Below, piece by piece: positions 6,096-13,907 of a stretch of 20,938 nt of DNA. The position numbers and the translations under genes are program-made. Position 1 is the first letter of the stretch. Each line of letters starts with the position of its first letter. This DNA is from CAZEGI01 sp964512105. GTDB taxonomy: Archaea > Altiarchaeota > Altiarchaeia > IMC4 > CAZEGI01. Location: positions 1 through 20,938 of the forward strand of contig CAZEGI010000020.1 of the NCBI GenBank assembly GCA_964512105.1. The letters run 5' to 3'. The notes beneath the pieces are model-generated. The model searched no databases. It was not told the DNA's origin and saw only the letters and a program-made list of their open reading frames with translations.

Positions 6096-7355
6096 TTATT
6101 CTATCGCGATATTTCCGCCGATTTTCGGCACATAGGTTTTGTAATCGTGAAGGCCTTCGGCAAATTCCTCGCAAACTTCGGCATCGCCGTGCACGCATAT
6201 CACGTGTTCCGGGTTCAGCCGTTTGACGATGCTCTCCAAACCTTCCCTGTCAGCATGCGCCGAGAAATCGAACTGATGTACCTCGCATTCAATCTTGATT
6301 TTTTTCCTCCGCATCGCATCCACAACATAACCTTTGTCCAGCAGCAACCTGCCGTTGCTGTCCTCGGTCTGGTAGCCCGTAAGCAGCACACAGTCGCCCT
6401 TGTTCTTGCGAATCTTGTGCAGGTAGCTCAAAACCGGGCCGCCGTCCAGCATGCCGGCGCTCGTTACAATCACGCACGGTTCGTCGCAGATATCGCGCCT
6501 TGCTCTTTCGTTTTCAACCCAAATCGCACTGCTCGCTGCGGCGTGGAGTTTTTCCGCATCCCGCACGCACCCAGAATACTGCATTGTCAGACGCGTTATG
6601 GTCTTGCCCATGCCGTCCAGATAAACCGGCACGTTGAGGTTTGCGTCCTGCAGTATCAGCAGCGTTTCCTGGGTTCTTCCAACCGCGAATACCGGAACCA
6701 GCGCAACATTACCCCGGTCCGTGACTTCCTTAACCTTGTCCAGAAACGCGTTTTCTGTTTTTTTCCTGTCAGGGTGCGACCTGTCCCCGTAGGTGCTTTC
6801 CGTTATGACGATGTCCGCATGCTCCGGAAGTATCGTTCCGTTCTGCAGCCTCGTATCCCCTGTGTTAATGTCCCCGGTGTAAAAAATCTTCCTCCCGTCC
6901 GCATCCAGCAGCACGGACGCGCTTCCGGGAATGTGGCCTGCATCAAAAAACTCGAATTCAATGTTACCGAACAGCTTTACCTTCCTGCCGTAATCCGTTA
7001 TTATTTCGCTCGTTATCATCCTGTCGATATCCTTCTCCGAGTACGGAACCTTTTCCCTCTTCAGTTTTCCGACGTTCACGAAGTCCCTCTGCAGGATGTG
7101 TGAAATTTCGAAGGTAAGTTCCGTGCCATAAACCGGGAAGGACTGTTTTTTGTGAAGTGCGGGAATCATTCCCGAGTGGTCCATGTGCGCGTGCGTCAGA
7201 ATCAGCGCGTCAACAGACTTCGGTGTGTGCGGGTATTCAACCGGCTCGGAAAGTTTGACGCCCGCATCCAGAATTACGGATTTCCCGTTAAACTCCATGC
7301 GTATCAGGGACTTCCCGACTTCCTGCGCTCCTCCCAGAAACGAGAATTTAAGCAT
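6096..7355 (-). CDS. Beta-CASP metallo-RNase, KH-less (aCPSF2-like)
   Basis: A 419-residue beta-CASP ribonuclease. Metallo-beta-lactamase motifs: HAHMDH (His55-His60), His141 in DAGHIPGSA, Asp162 in YTGDINT. Beta-CASP motifs: Glu186 in ITESTYGDR, the segment VTSAGMLDGG at 298-307, and His367 in FSAHAD. His389 in VHGD closes the zinc site. It starts at the nuclease fold with no N-terminal KH domains, unlike aCPSF1, so it resembles aCPSF2-type enzymes that act in RNA processing or 5' decay. A TATA-like box 27 nt before the ATG and no Shine-Dalgarno indicate a leaderless message. Its first codons and promoter are duplicated at 8587-8677. The exact subgroup is uncertain. Confidence 0.92.
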   Translation of the reverse strand: MLKFSFLGGAQEVGKSLIRMEFNGKSVILDAGVKLSEPVEYPHTPKSVDALILTHAHMDHSGMIPALHKKQSFPVYGTELTFEISHILQRDFVNVGKLKREKVPYSEKDIDRMITSEIITDYGRKVKLFGNIEFEFFDAGHIPGSASVLLDADGRKIFYTGDINTGDTRLQNGTILPEHADIVITESTYGDRSHPDRKKTENAFLDKVKEVTDRGNVALVPVFAVGRTQETLLILQDANLNVPVYLDGMGKTITRLTMQYSGCVRDAEKLHAAASSAIWVENERARRDICDEPCVIVTSAGMLDGGPVLSYLHKIRKNKGDCVLLTGYQTEDSNGRLLLDKGYVVDAMRRKKIKIECEVHQFDFSAHADREGLESIVKRLNPEHVICVHGDAEVCEEFAEGLHDYKTYVPKIGGNIAIE

Positions 7356-7386
7356 AAGAATTATTTTCCAGCAATGTATAAATAAA
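7336..7386. repeat. Left copy of 51-bp direct repeat
   Basis: This copy holds the first six full codons of the beta-CASP gene and its leaderless promoter. It matches 8627-8677 without gaps at 42 of 51 positions; the first 22 and last 12 bases are identical. The five-HTH gene lies between the copies. Confidence 0.85.
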
Positions 7387-7387
7387 C
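7377..7387 (-). promoter_or_regulatory. TATA box of the beta-CASP gene
   Basis: GTTTATTTATA on the minus strand is centred 27 nt before the ATG at 7355, which suits a leaderless transcript. The same box is preserved in the right repeat copy at 8668-8677. Confidence 0.55.
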
Positions 7388-7473
7388 CTGCTTATAGAAC
7401 TGTCACTTCTCCGGCGGCAATAATTTCCTCAACAATTAATATTTACGGGAGAATTTAGTATAAATAAAGTAGT

Positions 7474-8583
7474 ATGGCAACTTGTACAAGTCAGGGAGTT
7501 AATAAGAAAATTGCCCACCGACTGGGAAGGGTTCTTGAATTGACTTTAATGGGTGAGACGCAGAAGCAGATAGCAAGTGAATTAGGTGTGGGTCAAGCTC
7601 AAATCAACAGGGACCAAGACAGACTAACTAAACTAGCACTGCCTCCGTTAAAGGAGATGCTGATGCATCCACGAGAGATAAGACATCGGCTAAAAACTCG
7701 GGAGGAAGAGGAGCTAAAACGAATGAGAGAGTGGGAGGAGCAAAAGAGGATAGCAGACAGGCAGGGCAGGGTGATGGAACTGAAGATACAAGGAAACACG
7801 CAACAAGAGATAGCACAAGAATTAGGGGTAGGTGTATCAATAGTCTATAGAGATTTGGAAAGACTACGCGAACTTGCGGTAGACGAGAGGCTAAAAGAAC
7901 TGCTTGTAACAGACATGCGTGAGGTAGGTAGACGAGTAAGGCAGGAGACTATCCATAGACAGGAGAGTAGTCAACAGGTGGATAGTGCAACTAAAAGGAA
8001 GCTACTAGCATACAGACGAGGGAGGGTGTTAGAGGGAAGGCTCTTGGGCATGACAGAAGCAGAGTTAGCGGAAGAGCTTGGAGTTGTTGTACCCTATATC
8101 TCAAATGATGTGAGGGTACTACGCGGGCTGGCTGTTGATCCGAGGCTGAAAGCGTTGCTCGAAACAGACATGCGTAAGGGGGGAACACCAACTGAGCAGG
8201 TAGAAGCGGAGCATAGAAGGGACAGGGTCTTGGGATTAGGACTTGAAGGGAAGACACCAGCAGAGATAGCGAAAGAATTGGATATTGATGAAGAAGTGAT
8301 ATCAGAAGACCTGGGGACGTTAAGAAAAAAAGCGGAAGGGCCGGTAAGAGAAAAACTAAGACAGATGGATGAATCAGAGGAAAAAGAGGACAGGATAAGA
8401 ACAGCTGAACGTAGGAAGGACGTAATGTTACTTAGGAGAGACGGAGGAACTATACATGGAATAGCACAAGCGTTAGGGGTAACCCCTTCAACCGTTCAGG
8501 GCGATTTAAACGCATTAAAAAAACTACAGGAACAACTGGGCTGGTTAGAGCTTATAGACGGAAGAAAATGCAAGAAAAAATAA
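7474..8583 (+). CDS. Protein of five tandem helix-turn-helix repeats
   Basis: I do not recognise a named family. The 369 residues hold five copies of a roughly 50-residue unit with the pattern R-GRVLEL-L-G-T---IA-ELGV----I--DL--L--LA, near residues 15-65, 95-145, 179-229, 247-295 and 311-360. Each looks like a helix-turn-helix (for example NTQQEIAQELGVGVSIVYRD). Repeats 1-3 are each followed by a segment ending LK-(E/A)-ML or LL. Linkers are charged and probably helical. No catalytic or ligand domain is visible, so a multivalent DNA binder, repressor or DNA-organising protein is the best inference. Repeat 4 is the most divergent. The gene is purine-rich with heavy AGA/AGG arginine use, unlike its neighbours, and sits between 51-bp direct repeats, suggesting acquisition. 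The likely TATA is near 7434-7444. Confidence 0.8.
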   Translation: MATCTSQGVNKKIAHRLGRVLELTLMGETQKQIASELGVGQAQINRDQDRLTKLALPPLKEMLMHPREIRHRLKTREEEELKRMREWEEQKRIADRQGRVMELKIQGNTQQEIAQELGVGVSIVYRDLERLRELAVDERLKELLVTDMREVGRRVRQETIHRQESSQQVDSATKRKLLAYRRGRVLEGRLLGMTEAELAEELGVVVPYISNDVRVLRGLAVDPRLKALLETDMRKGGTPTEQVEAEHRRDRVLGLGLEGKTPAEIAKELDIDEEVISEDLGTLRKKAEGPVREKLRQMDESEEKEDRIRTAERRKDVMLLRRDGGTIHGIAQALGVTPSTVQGDLNALKKLQEQLGWLELIDGRKCKKK

Positions 8584-8586
8584 GAT

Positions 8587-8646
8587 TCATATCTTCTTCT
8601 TGATTTCTCTTTCTCGTACCCCACTGAGAAACGAGAATTTAAGCAT
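8587..8646 (-). pseudogene. Remnant of the beta-CASP gene start
   Basis: On the minus strand an ATG at 8646 opens MLKFSFLSGVRE, closely matching the RNase start MLKFSFLGGAQE. Similarity then fades and the frame stops after 19 codons, just beyond the five-HTH gene. It appears to be a decayed second copy of the gene's 5' end. Confidence 0.6.
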
Positions 8647-8677
8647 AAATGCTATTTTCTTACGTTGTATAAATAAA
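8627..8677. repeat. Right copy of 51-bp direct repeat
   Basis: Matches 7336-7386 at 42 of 51 positions with no gap, offset by 1291 bp. It lies directly before the ATG of the asparagine-synthetase-like gene, and its AAGCATAAAT may now serve as that gene's TATA element on the plus strand. Confidence 0.85.
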
Positions 8678-8678
8678 G

Positions 8679-9533
8679 ATGGAGCACATTTCAAAACTGA
8701 AAAAACTCCTAGAACATGCAGTCAGAGATTGTTGTGTTGAGCGTGAGATAGGTGTGATATTTTCCGCGGGTTTGGATTCAACGCTAATCGCAACAATCGC
8801 ATCGAAATTCGCGGAGGTTAAAGCGTATAATGTGGGTGTGAAGGAATCTCATGATATTACTCATTCTAAAAAAATAAAAAATGCAAGATATCCAATCAAC
8901 CGGATCGAGCTTACCGAGAAACAAATCGAATCCGCATTGCCAAAAATTATAAAAATAATAAACGAACTGAATCCGCTGAAAACAGCGGTTGCCGTGCCGT
9001 TTTACTTCGCGTCAAAAAAAGCGCATGAGGACGGGTTGCGCGTGATGCTCTGCGGCCAGGGCGGGGACGAGCTTTTTGGGGGTTACAACAAGTATCTGGA
9101 GCACCTGAAGGGGCATGGTTATCCCGGTTTGGAAGAGATTATGAGAAAGGACGTAAACGAAATTTTTAAAAATCAATTAAATTATGATAAAAAAATTTGT
9201 AAAGCAAATGGCATAGAATTAAAATTCCCGTTCATGGATAAAAAATTTATCGAATATGCGATGAAGATTCCTCTTAAATTGAAAATAAAAAGAATAAATA
9301 AGGAAAAGCCGAAGTTTTCCTGTGTTGATGAGGTTAACAATAAAAAATATATACGTAAGTACATCCTGCGTAAGGTTGCGCAGGAATTCTCACTTCCCGC
9401 AGAAGTCATAAACCGCAGGAAAAAAGCAGCGCAGTATGGTTCCGGGGTTCAGAAGGTCATGGAAAAACTCGCAAAGAAGAACGGCTTCAGATACGTGCGG
9501 GAATACGTGGAAAACCTGCACGCTACTTCATGA
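8679..9533 (+). CDS. Stand-alone asparagine-synthetase-like domain
   Basis: A 284-residue protein equal to the C-terminal synthetase half of AsnB-type enzymes, which activate a carboxylate as an acyl-adenylate and amidate it. The PP-loop is FSAGLDSTLIA at 28-38, and CGQGGDELFGGYNKY lies at 125-139. The N-terminal glutaminase domain with its catalytic Cys is absent, so it would need free ammonia, a partner glutaminase, or a different acceptor. Middle residues (about 140-220) are Lys-rich and shorter than in AsnB. The last 11 nt overlap the convergent dph2 fragment. The true substrate is unknown; asparagine is only one option. Confidence 0.8.
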   Translation: MEHISKLKKLLEHAVRDCCVEREIGVIFSAGLDSTLIATIASKFAEVKAYNVGVKESHDITHSKKIKNARYPINRIELTEKQIESALPKIIKIINELNPLKTAVAVPFYFASKKAHEDGLRVMLCGQGGDELFGGYNKYLEHLKGHGYPGLEEIMRKDVNEIFKNQLNYDKKICKANGIELKFPFMDKKFIEYAMKIPLKLKIKRINKEKPKFSCVDEVNNKKYIRKYILRKVAQEFSLPAEVINRRKKAAQYGSGVQKVMEKLAKKNGFRYVREYVENLHATS

Positions 9534-9783
9534 ATTCCGTATGCCCAAAATGTATCAATAAATCAATCCCTAATTTTTTGCACTGTTCGTCCTTCGTGTC
9601 GCATGCGCCGTAGGTCGGGTCCACGAATATTATCGCTAACGCGCCGGTTTTTTTCTCCACCTCTTGAGCAATTTTCAAGGCATGTTGTTTCAGACCCTCA
9701 GGAAACTGCAGGCCGACGCGTTTTGCCTTTGATTTTTTTATTTCGGATACGATTTTTTCGAGTTCGAAGTCGTATTCATCCAT
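9523..9783 (-). CDS. dph2: Truncated Dph2 (diphthamide synthase) N-terminal fragment
   Basis: Archaeal Dph2 is a radical enzyme that adds a 3-amino-3-carboxypropyl group to a histidine of EF-2, the first step of diphthamide formation. This frame has only 86 residues against about 320-340 for the family. Present are VGLQFPEGL (23-31), the first iron-sulfur ligand Cys61 in DPTYGACD, and LLIHFGHTEF (75-84); the reading frame then ends. The second and third domains with their two cluster cysteines are missing, replaced by the convergent asparagine-synthetase-like gene. It starts 2 nt after the aIF5B stop, so it was probably co-transcribed. Most likely a non-functional remnant, unless the rest is encoded elsewhere. 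Confidence 0.75.
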   Translation of the reverse strand: MDEYDFELEKIVSEIKKSKAKRVGLQFPEGLKQHALKIAQEVEKKTGALAIIFVDPTYGACDTKDEQCKKLGIDLLIHFGHTEFMK

Positions 9784-9785
9784 TT

Positions 9786-11513
9786 TTACTTATTTTTTTG
9801 TATGTCTCGAATCTCCCTCAGGACATTAAGCTCGCTTTCGTTCAGTTCTTCGGTTTTTATTTCCTTGATTTCGTCTAGGGAAATGAACGTGTAAACAATT
9901 TCGTTTTCATCCAGCTGCCTGCCAATGGTCACATCCTCGATGGATATCGCAACCTTCTCGCCTGCTTTTGCGGATTTTATGTCCTCCTTGTTGAGCTGCA
10001 TGGTTTTTATTCTACCGACAACCCGCCCGTTGGTTTTGAGTATTCTTGCCCCTAGAGTCAGTGTTCCACCTAAAACCTCAACCCCGACAATCGCGGGCTT
10101 GCTCTCCCTGAAAACGTGTTTCGGAAGAATCCGGAACTTTCCGGGCGCGATGGCGGTTTTTTCTGAAATGATTTTTTCTTTCTCCCTTTCGTCTTTAATC
10201 CACTGCCGGTAATCTTCAATCAATCGGTAAATGACTTTGTTCGAGATTATCGGAACGCCGCTGTCCGACGCATGTGTTTTTGCGTCATCCAGGGCAGATG
10301 TGTTAAAGGCAAGTATCACTCCAAGATACTTGTTGTGCGCCTTCACGGTTGATGCATCAATGACATCGAGTTTGTGGACTTTGCCGATTCCGCCTTTTCT
10401 TATCGCGATGCCCTCCTTTGTGAGCATCTTTACAAACGCTTCCAGCGATCCAAGAGTATCTGTTTTTACAACAACACCATTGATGTCCTTTGAAAACTCT
10501 ATGCCCTCGATTTCTTTCTTCACGTCTTCAGCAATTTTTGCATCGCCGACATAAACAGGAGCGCCGGCAATTGCGTTCTCAAGTCCGGGAGCAGCAATCT
10601 TCACGCCCGATGCGGCATAAACGCTGTTCACGCTCTTGAATTTTTGTTCGGGGTCGCGCATCTCGTCAAGTGCGTGCGGTCTTAACAATGCCTTTACCTT
10701 CGTGACAACCGGTTCGCCGCGCGCGCCAACAACGATGGTGTCGTTCTTGTGGATCGTTCCCTCGTAGATTATCACATCAATTGTAGTGCCTAACCCGCGC
10801 TCCTCCTTCACCTCCAAAATCGTCCCCTTCGCAGGCGTGTCAACGCCGACCGTGAGTTTTTTTGCAAGATACTGCTGTGCCAAACCCATGAGAACCATCA
10901 GCAGTTCCGGAATCCCCTCCCCAGTTTTCGCGGATATCGGCACTATCGCAACCTGCTTTGTGAAATCCGAAACCTGCGAATAAAGGTCAGACTCAAAACC
11001 CTTTTCCGAAAGCTTTCCGACAATCGTATAAAACTTGTTGTAAAATTCGGCCCTTACGTCCTCGGGCTGCTTCTGGGGAGCTTCATTCTGCACCCATCCG
11101 CGTATCATGTCAATCTTGTTGGCTGCAACAATAAACGGCGTCTTGTACTGCTTCAGGATTTCAATAGCTTCGAGAGTCTGCGGCATCAGGCCGTCGTTTA
11201 TGTCCACGACGAGAATCGCAAGGTCCGCGACGCTTCCGCCGCGCTTTCTCAATGTTGTAAAGGCTTCATGCCCCGGAGTATCAATAAAAAGAAGCCCCCT
11301 GAGCTGGATTTTCAGCTTGAGTTTTTTCAAAAGCTCGCCGCAAATCTCCTGCACGACCTCGAACGGAACATCGGTCGCACCGATATGCTGCGTTATTCCT
11401 CCGGCTTCGCGCGACGCGACAACGCTCCCCCTGATCCAATCCAGCAACGTTGTTTTTCCATGGTCAACGTGCCCAAGTACAGATATGATAGGTTCGCGGG
11501 TTTCGGTAGTCAT
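9786..11513 (-). CDS. infB: Translation initiation factor aIF5B
   Basis: The GTPase that promotes ribosomal subunit joining with initiator tRNA. With the ATG at 11513 it has 575 residues, close to the archaeal norm. G motifs: GHVDHGKT, the switch region GGITQHIGAT, DTPGHE, NKID and SAKTGEG, all within the first 220 residues. Domain II, the alpha-beta-alpha domain III and the C-terminal beta barrel follow, and the gene has no intein. The longer frame to 11558 is rejected because its extra residues lack similarity and the TATA-like box fits the internal ATG. It shares a symmetric promoter with the divergent methyltransferase gene and is followed after 2 nt by the dph2 fragment. Confidence 0.96.
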   Translation of the reverse strand: MTTETREPIISVLGHVDHGKTTLLDWIRGSVVASREAGGITQHIGATDVPFEVVQEICGELLKKLKLKIQLRGLLFIDTPGHEAFTTLRKRGGSVADLAILVVDINDGLMPQTLEAIEILKQYKTPFIVAANKIDMIRGWVQNEAPQKQPEDVRAEFYNKFYTIVGKLSEKGFESDLYSQVSDFTKQVAIVPISAKTGEGIPELLMVLMGLAQQYLAKKLTVGVDTPAKGTILEVKEERGLGTTIDVIIYEGTIHKNDTIVVGARGEPVVTKVKALLRPHALDEMRDPEQKFKSVNSVYAASGVKIAAPGLENAIAGAPVYVGDAKIAEDVKKEIEGIEFSKDINGVVVKTDTLGSLEAFVKMLTKEGIAIRKGGIGKVHKLDVIDASTVKAHNKYLGVILAFNTSALDDAKTHASDSGVPIISNKVIYRLIEDYRQWIKDEREKEKIISEKTAIAPGKFRILPKHVFRESKPAIVGVEVLGGTLTLGARILKTNGRVVGRIKTMQLNKEDIKSAKAGEKVAISIEDVTIGRQLDENEIVYTFISLDEIKEIKTEELNESELNVLREIRDIQKNK

Positions 11514-11537
11514 TCTGACATAGTATAAGGAAAAGGG

Positions 11538-11551
11538 TATTAAATTAATCA
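11538..11551. promoter_or_regulatory. Shared bidirectional TATA element
   Basis: The near-palindromic ATTAAATTAAT lies midway between the two divergent ATGs at 11513 (minus) and 11571 (plus). Its centre is about 26 nt from the plus start and 30 nt from the minus start, so one TBP site could drive both leaderless genes. Confidence 0.5.
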
Positions 11552-11570
11552 ATGCCAATAATTGACCATC

Positions 11571-12956
11571 ATGCAGAGCAGAAGGCGGGAAGTATTGGCC
11601 AAGATGGATCGGGCGATCGAAGAAGATCAGGCTTTATTCACAGACAATTACATTCCGCCGATAAAAAGAGTCGGTGCATTCGGGTCATTCTCCCTTACAG
11701 TTGATGCGTTGGGTTCATGTCTTAGTGGACTTACAGTTCGACCAAAGGAAGAAGCTCTGCAGCGTTCCCTTACCGAAACTCTAATCCTGAATCCAAATGC
11801 GGATCTGGACGATGCAGGAAGATTCGTTGTGCGGCAGGAGCATAAGGGGCTTCTTCTTGAATCTCTCGTCAAAAGCGTCATAGGCAACACACCCGGTCTA
11901 AGCCCTCAGGATTTTGACAGAGTTGCCACACCGTTAAGCAACGGAAGGCTTTTTGCTGACGGCGTCGCATTTCCCGTAAGCGGCATTCTGCAACCTATAA
12001 TCCACGTGCCAGGACGCGAAATAGGCGACAGGGAGGAAAGTTACTGGGCTGCTGACAGGGCCGACATACCAGACATGGCTCCTGACAGAAGGTTCGTATG
12101 GCAGGCAGAGCACAATATTATTTCAGGCGTGCTGGACCGGTATGCCATACATGCAGGCAGGAGTGGAAATCTCGAGGTCGGTGCGGGGTGGGGCGATTTC
12201 TACTGGCTTGCTCCGCCGGGCTTCAACAAAAGGATGGTTTCTGTTGAGTGGAATCCAATATACATCGCAGAGTTCAGGCGGCGTTTTCCAAGAGCAGACG
12301 TGAGACAGGGCAACATCTATCAACTCGATTTTCCAGATGACTCGTTCAGTAATGTTGTTGGTCTGACTCCGTTCTCTTCTTTGGAATACCTCGACCATGC
12401 AGTCGCCGAGTTATGGAGGGTTCTCAAACCAGGCGGAAGATTTTTCTCGTTCCAGGACCTGATTCCAAACGACGACCAGGTGGCAGACAGGCTCTTGAAG
12501 AGAGGTCTTGTACCAGACCCAGAACATGTTATGTTCTTTAGAAGCGAACAGGACCGCCAAGAAGTTGTTGAGGCACTTACGCATGTCTATGATTTCGGAG
12601 ACCGCGCCTGGAGGGAATACAAAAAAATCCTCCACAGGAATGCAGTCGTCCAGAACCTGTATGAGTATCATGAACAGTGGCTTGCAACCGAATTAAAATA
12701 CAGAGGATTCAGAATCCTGCACCAGGAAGACGAAACTGAGATATACATAGGCCCGAGAGAGGAAAGGCACCAGCAGTTCTGCGGGCGATGCAGCATGGAC
12801 CACAACCGCGACGTGGCAATGTTCTCCACAGGCAGCCCGCGCGGACCATTCCGGGAACCGCATCCGAGTAACATATCTTTGCCATACCGGCTTCTTGGCG
12901 ACGACATTGTAGAGCGGGCAATAGTCTGGACAACAGTTGCTGAGAAACCACAGTGA
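11571..12956 (+). CDS. Class I SAM-dependent methyltransferase with unknown N-terminal domain
   Basis: A 461-residue protein. Residues 1-175 match nothing I recognise. From about 178 a Rossmann-fold methyltransferase begins: motif I LEVGAGWGDFYW (201-212), acidic motif II Glu226 in VSVEWNP, then DFPDDSFSNVVGLTPFSS and LWRVLKPGGRFFSFQDL. These match the ubiquinone/menaquinone-type class I group, but the substrate cannot be told. A C-terminal stretch has CGRCSMDHNRD, which might bind metal. An upstream TTG at 11562 is possible, but the TATA-like box lies about 26 nt before the ATG at 11571, favouring that start. It ends 12 nt from the convergent C39-like peptidase gene. Confidence 0.82.
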   Translation: MQSRRREVLAKMDRAIEEDQALFTDNYIPPIKRVGAFGSFSLTVDALGSCLSGLTVRPKEEALQRSLTETLILNPNADLDDAGRFVVRQEHKGLLLESLVKSVIGNTPGLSPQDFDRVATPLSNGRLFADGVAFPVSGILQPIIHVPGREIGDREESYWAADRADIPDMAPDRRFVWQAEHNIISGVLDRYAIHAGRSGNLEVGAGWGDFYWLAPPGFNKRMVSVEWNPIYIAEFRRRFPRADVRQGNIYQLDFPDDSFSNVVGLTPFSSLEYLDHAVAELWRVLKPGGRFFSFQDLIPNDDQVADRLLKRGLVPDPEHVMFFRSEQDRQEVVEALTHVYDFGDRAWREYKKILHRNAVVQNLYEYHEQWLATELKYRGFRILHQEDETEIYIGPREERHQQFCGRCSMDHNRDVAMFSTGSPRGPFREPHPSNISLPYRLLGDDIVERAIVWTTVAEKPQ

Positions 12957-12968
12957 TGATGTAAAACA

Positions 12969-13841
12969 TCATGGCGGATTATCACAGAACGCATACCTGC
13001 CTTTGTTCCCCAAAACCCAGTTTTTCCTTGGCTTCCATGCGCGCATGAAATTCGCATGCGTTGCCTTTCTTTTTATTCCAATGCCCGGGCCAGAATCATT
13101 GTAGTAAACATACTCGTCGTCCGCCCCGGTGACAACAATCGCATGCGGACCGAGCCTTTTTTGCGTTAGGCTGAACGCGCGGCCAATGCCAGGCATAAGC
13201 GAGAATGTATCGGCACTCACTATGGGATTTTTTCCTTCAGACAGTCTTTCCCTCAACCAATCAATGTCACCATCCCACGTCTCCTCGTACCCCAAACCCA
13301 ACCTCTCCATCGCAATCCTGTTTTCTACCGGTGAGAGATTGCCACGCTTTAGAACCGGAACCGATTTTACAGTTTCCGATATAGCTCTCTGGACAGGAGT
13401 TTTGCCCATCGACTCTCTCTGCACGCTCTCAACCTGGGATTCATCAAGGCCGACCCTTGCAGCCCTGTAAACGTCCTCTTCAGTCAGATATCTTCCGAGA
13501 ACCTTTGTAGCAACCATCGCGATGCACCTGTTTCCGCATGTTATCGGACTCTGGCCATAAGCAGGTAAGTCCAGCGGATTCCTCTCGTGACCTGCAACCT
13601 GCCTAAGGTAATCATCAAGCCTATGCCTGTCTGCAAAATATGCATAAGCCCGTATTGTTGCATAAATCCCAACGCCAATGCCAAGCGCGATCAGTTCATG
13701 CTCTCCTGAGAGCGATAACCCTACTCCGCTCAGCATAAGCCCATAACCATCGGGACCTCCAAGAAACTTCGGCAGTTCGTCATGCATTTCACGAATCGGA
13801 AGCGGTCTAGGCAGTTCTTCGCGGCGTCTTACAACAGGCAT
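12969..13841 (-). CDS. Membrane-anchored C39-like cysteine peptidase
   Basis: A 290-residue protein with a papain-fold domain of the C39-like type. Residues 49-70 (ELIALGIGVGIYATIRAYAYFA) form one likely membrane segment. The catalytic set is visible in order: Gln97 in AYGQSPITCG (oxyanion), Cys102, His233 in LGPHAIVVTG, and Asp249 in YYNDSGPG. Such domains cleave peptides, often after Gly-Gly in leader removal, but no ABC transporter or obvious precursor peptide lies nearby, so the substrate is unknown. Cys106 is a less likely nucleophile. A TATA-like box about 26 nt before the ATG suggests a leaderless message. The neighbouring methyltransferase gene is convergent. Confidence 0.78.
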   Translation of the reverse strand: MPVVRRREELPRPLPIREMHDELPKFLGGPDGYGLMLSGVGLSLSGEHELIALGIGVGIYATIRAYAYFADRHRLDDYLRQVAGHERNPLDLPAYGQSPITCGNRCIAMVATKVLGRYLTEEDVYRAARVGLDESQVESVQRESMGKTPVQRAISETVKSVPVLKRGNLSPVENRIAMERLGLGYEETWDGDIDWLRERLSEGKNPIVSADTFSLMPGIGRAFSLTQKRLGPHAIVVTGADDEYVYYNDSGPGIGIKRKATHANFMRAWKPRKNWVLGNKGRYAFCDNPP

Positions 13842-13859
13842 ATTAAATACCCGTCATTC

Positions 13860-13874
13860 AAAGTAAAATACTAA
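13860..13874 (-). promoter_or_regulatory. TATA-like box of the C39-like peptidase gene
   Basis: The minus strand reads TTAGTATTTTACTTT, centred about 26 nt before the ATG at 13841, with no Shine-Dalgarno. This is consistent with leaderless transcription. Confidence 0.4.
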
Positions 13875-13907
13875 GCAATCCGTATGTGCTCGACCTGTCA
13901 AAATCCA

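Noticed and set aside
5733..7103. 456-codon open frame on the plus strand opposite vapB and the beta-CASP gene
   Set aside because: Antisense shadow of well-supported genes; no recognisable motif or start signal.
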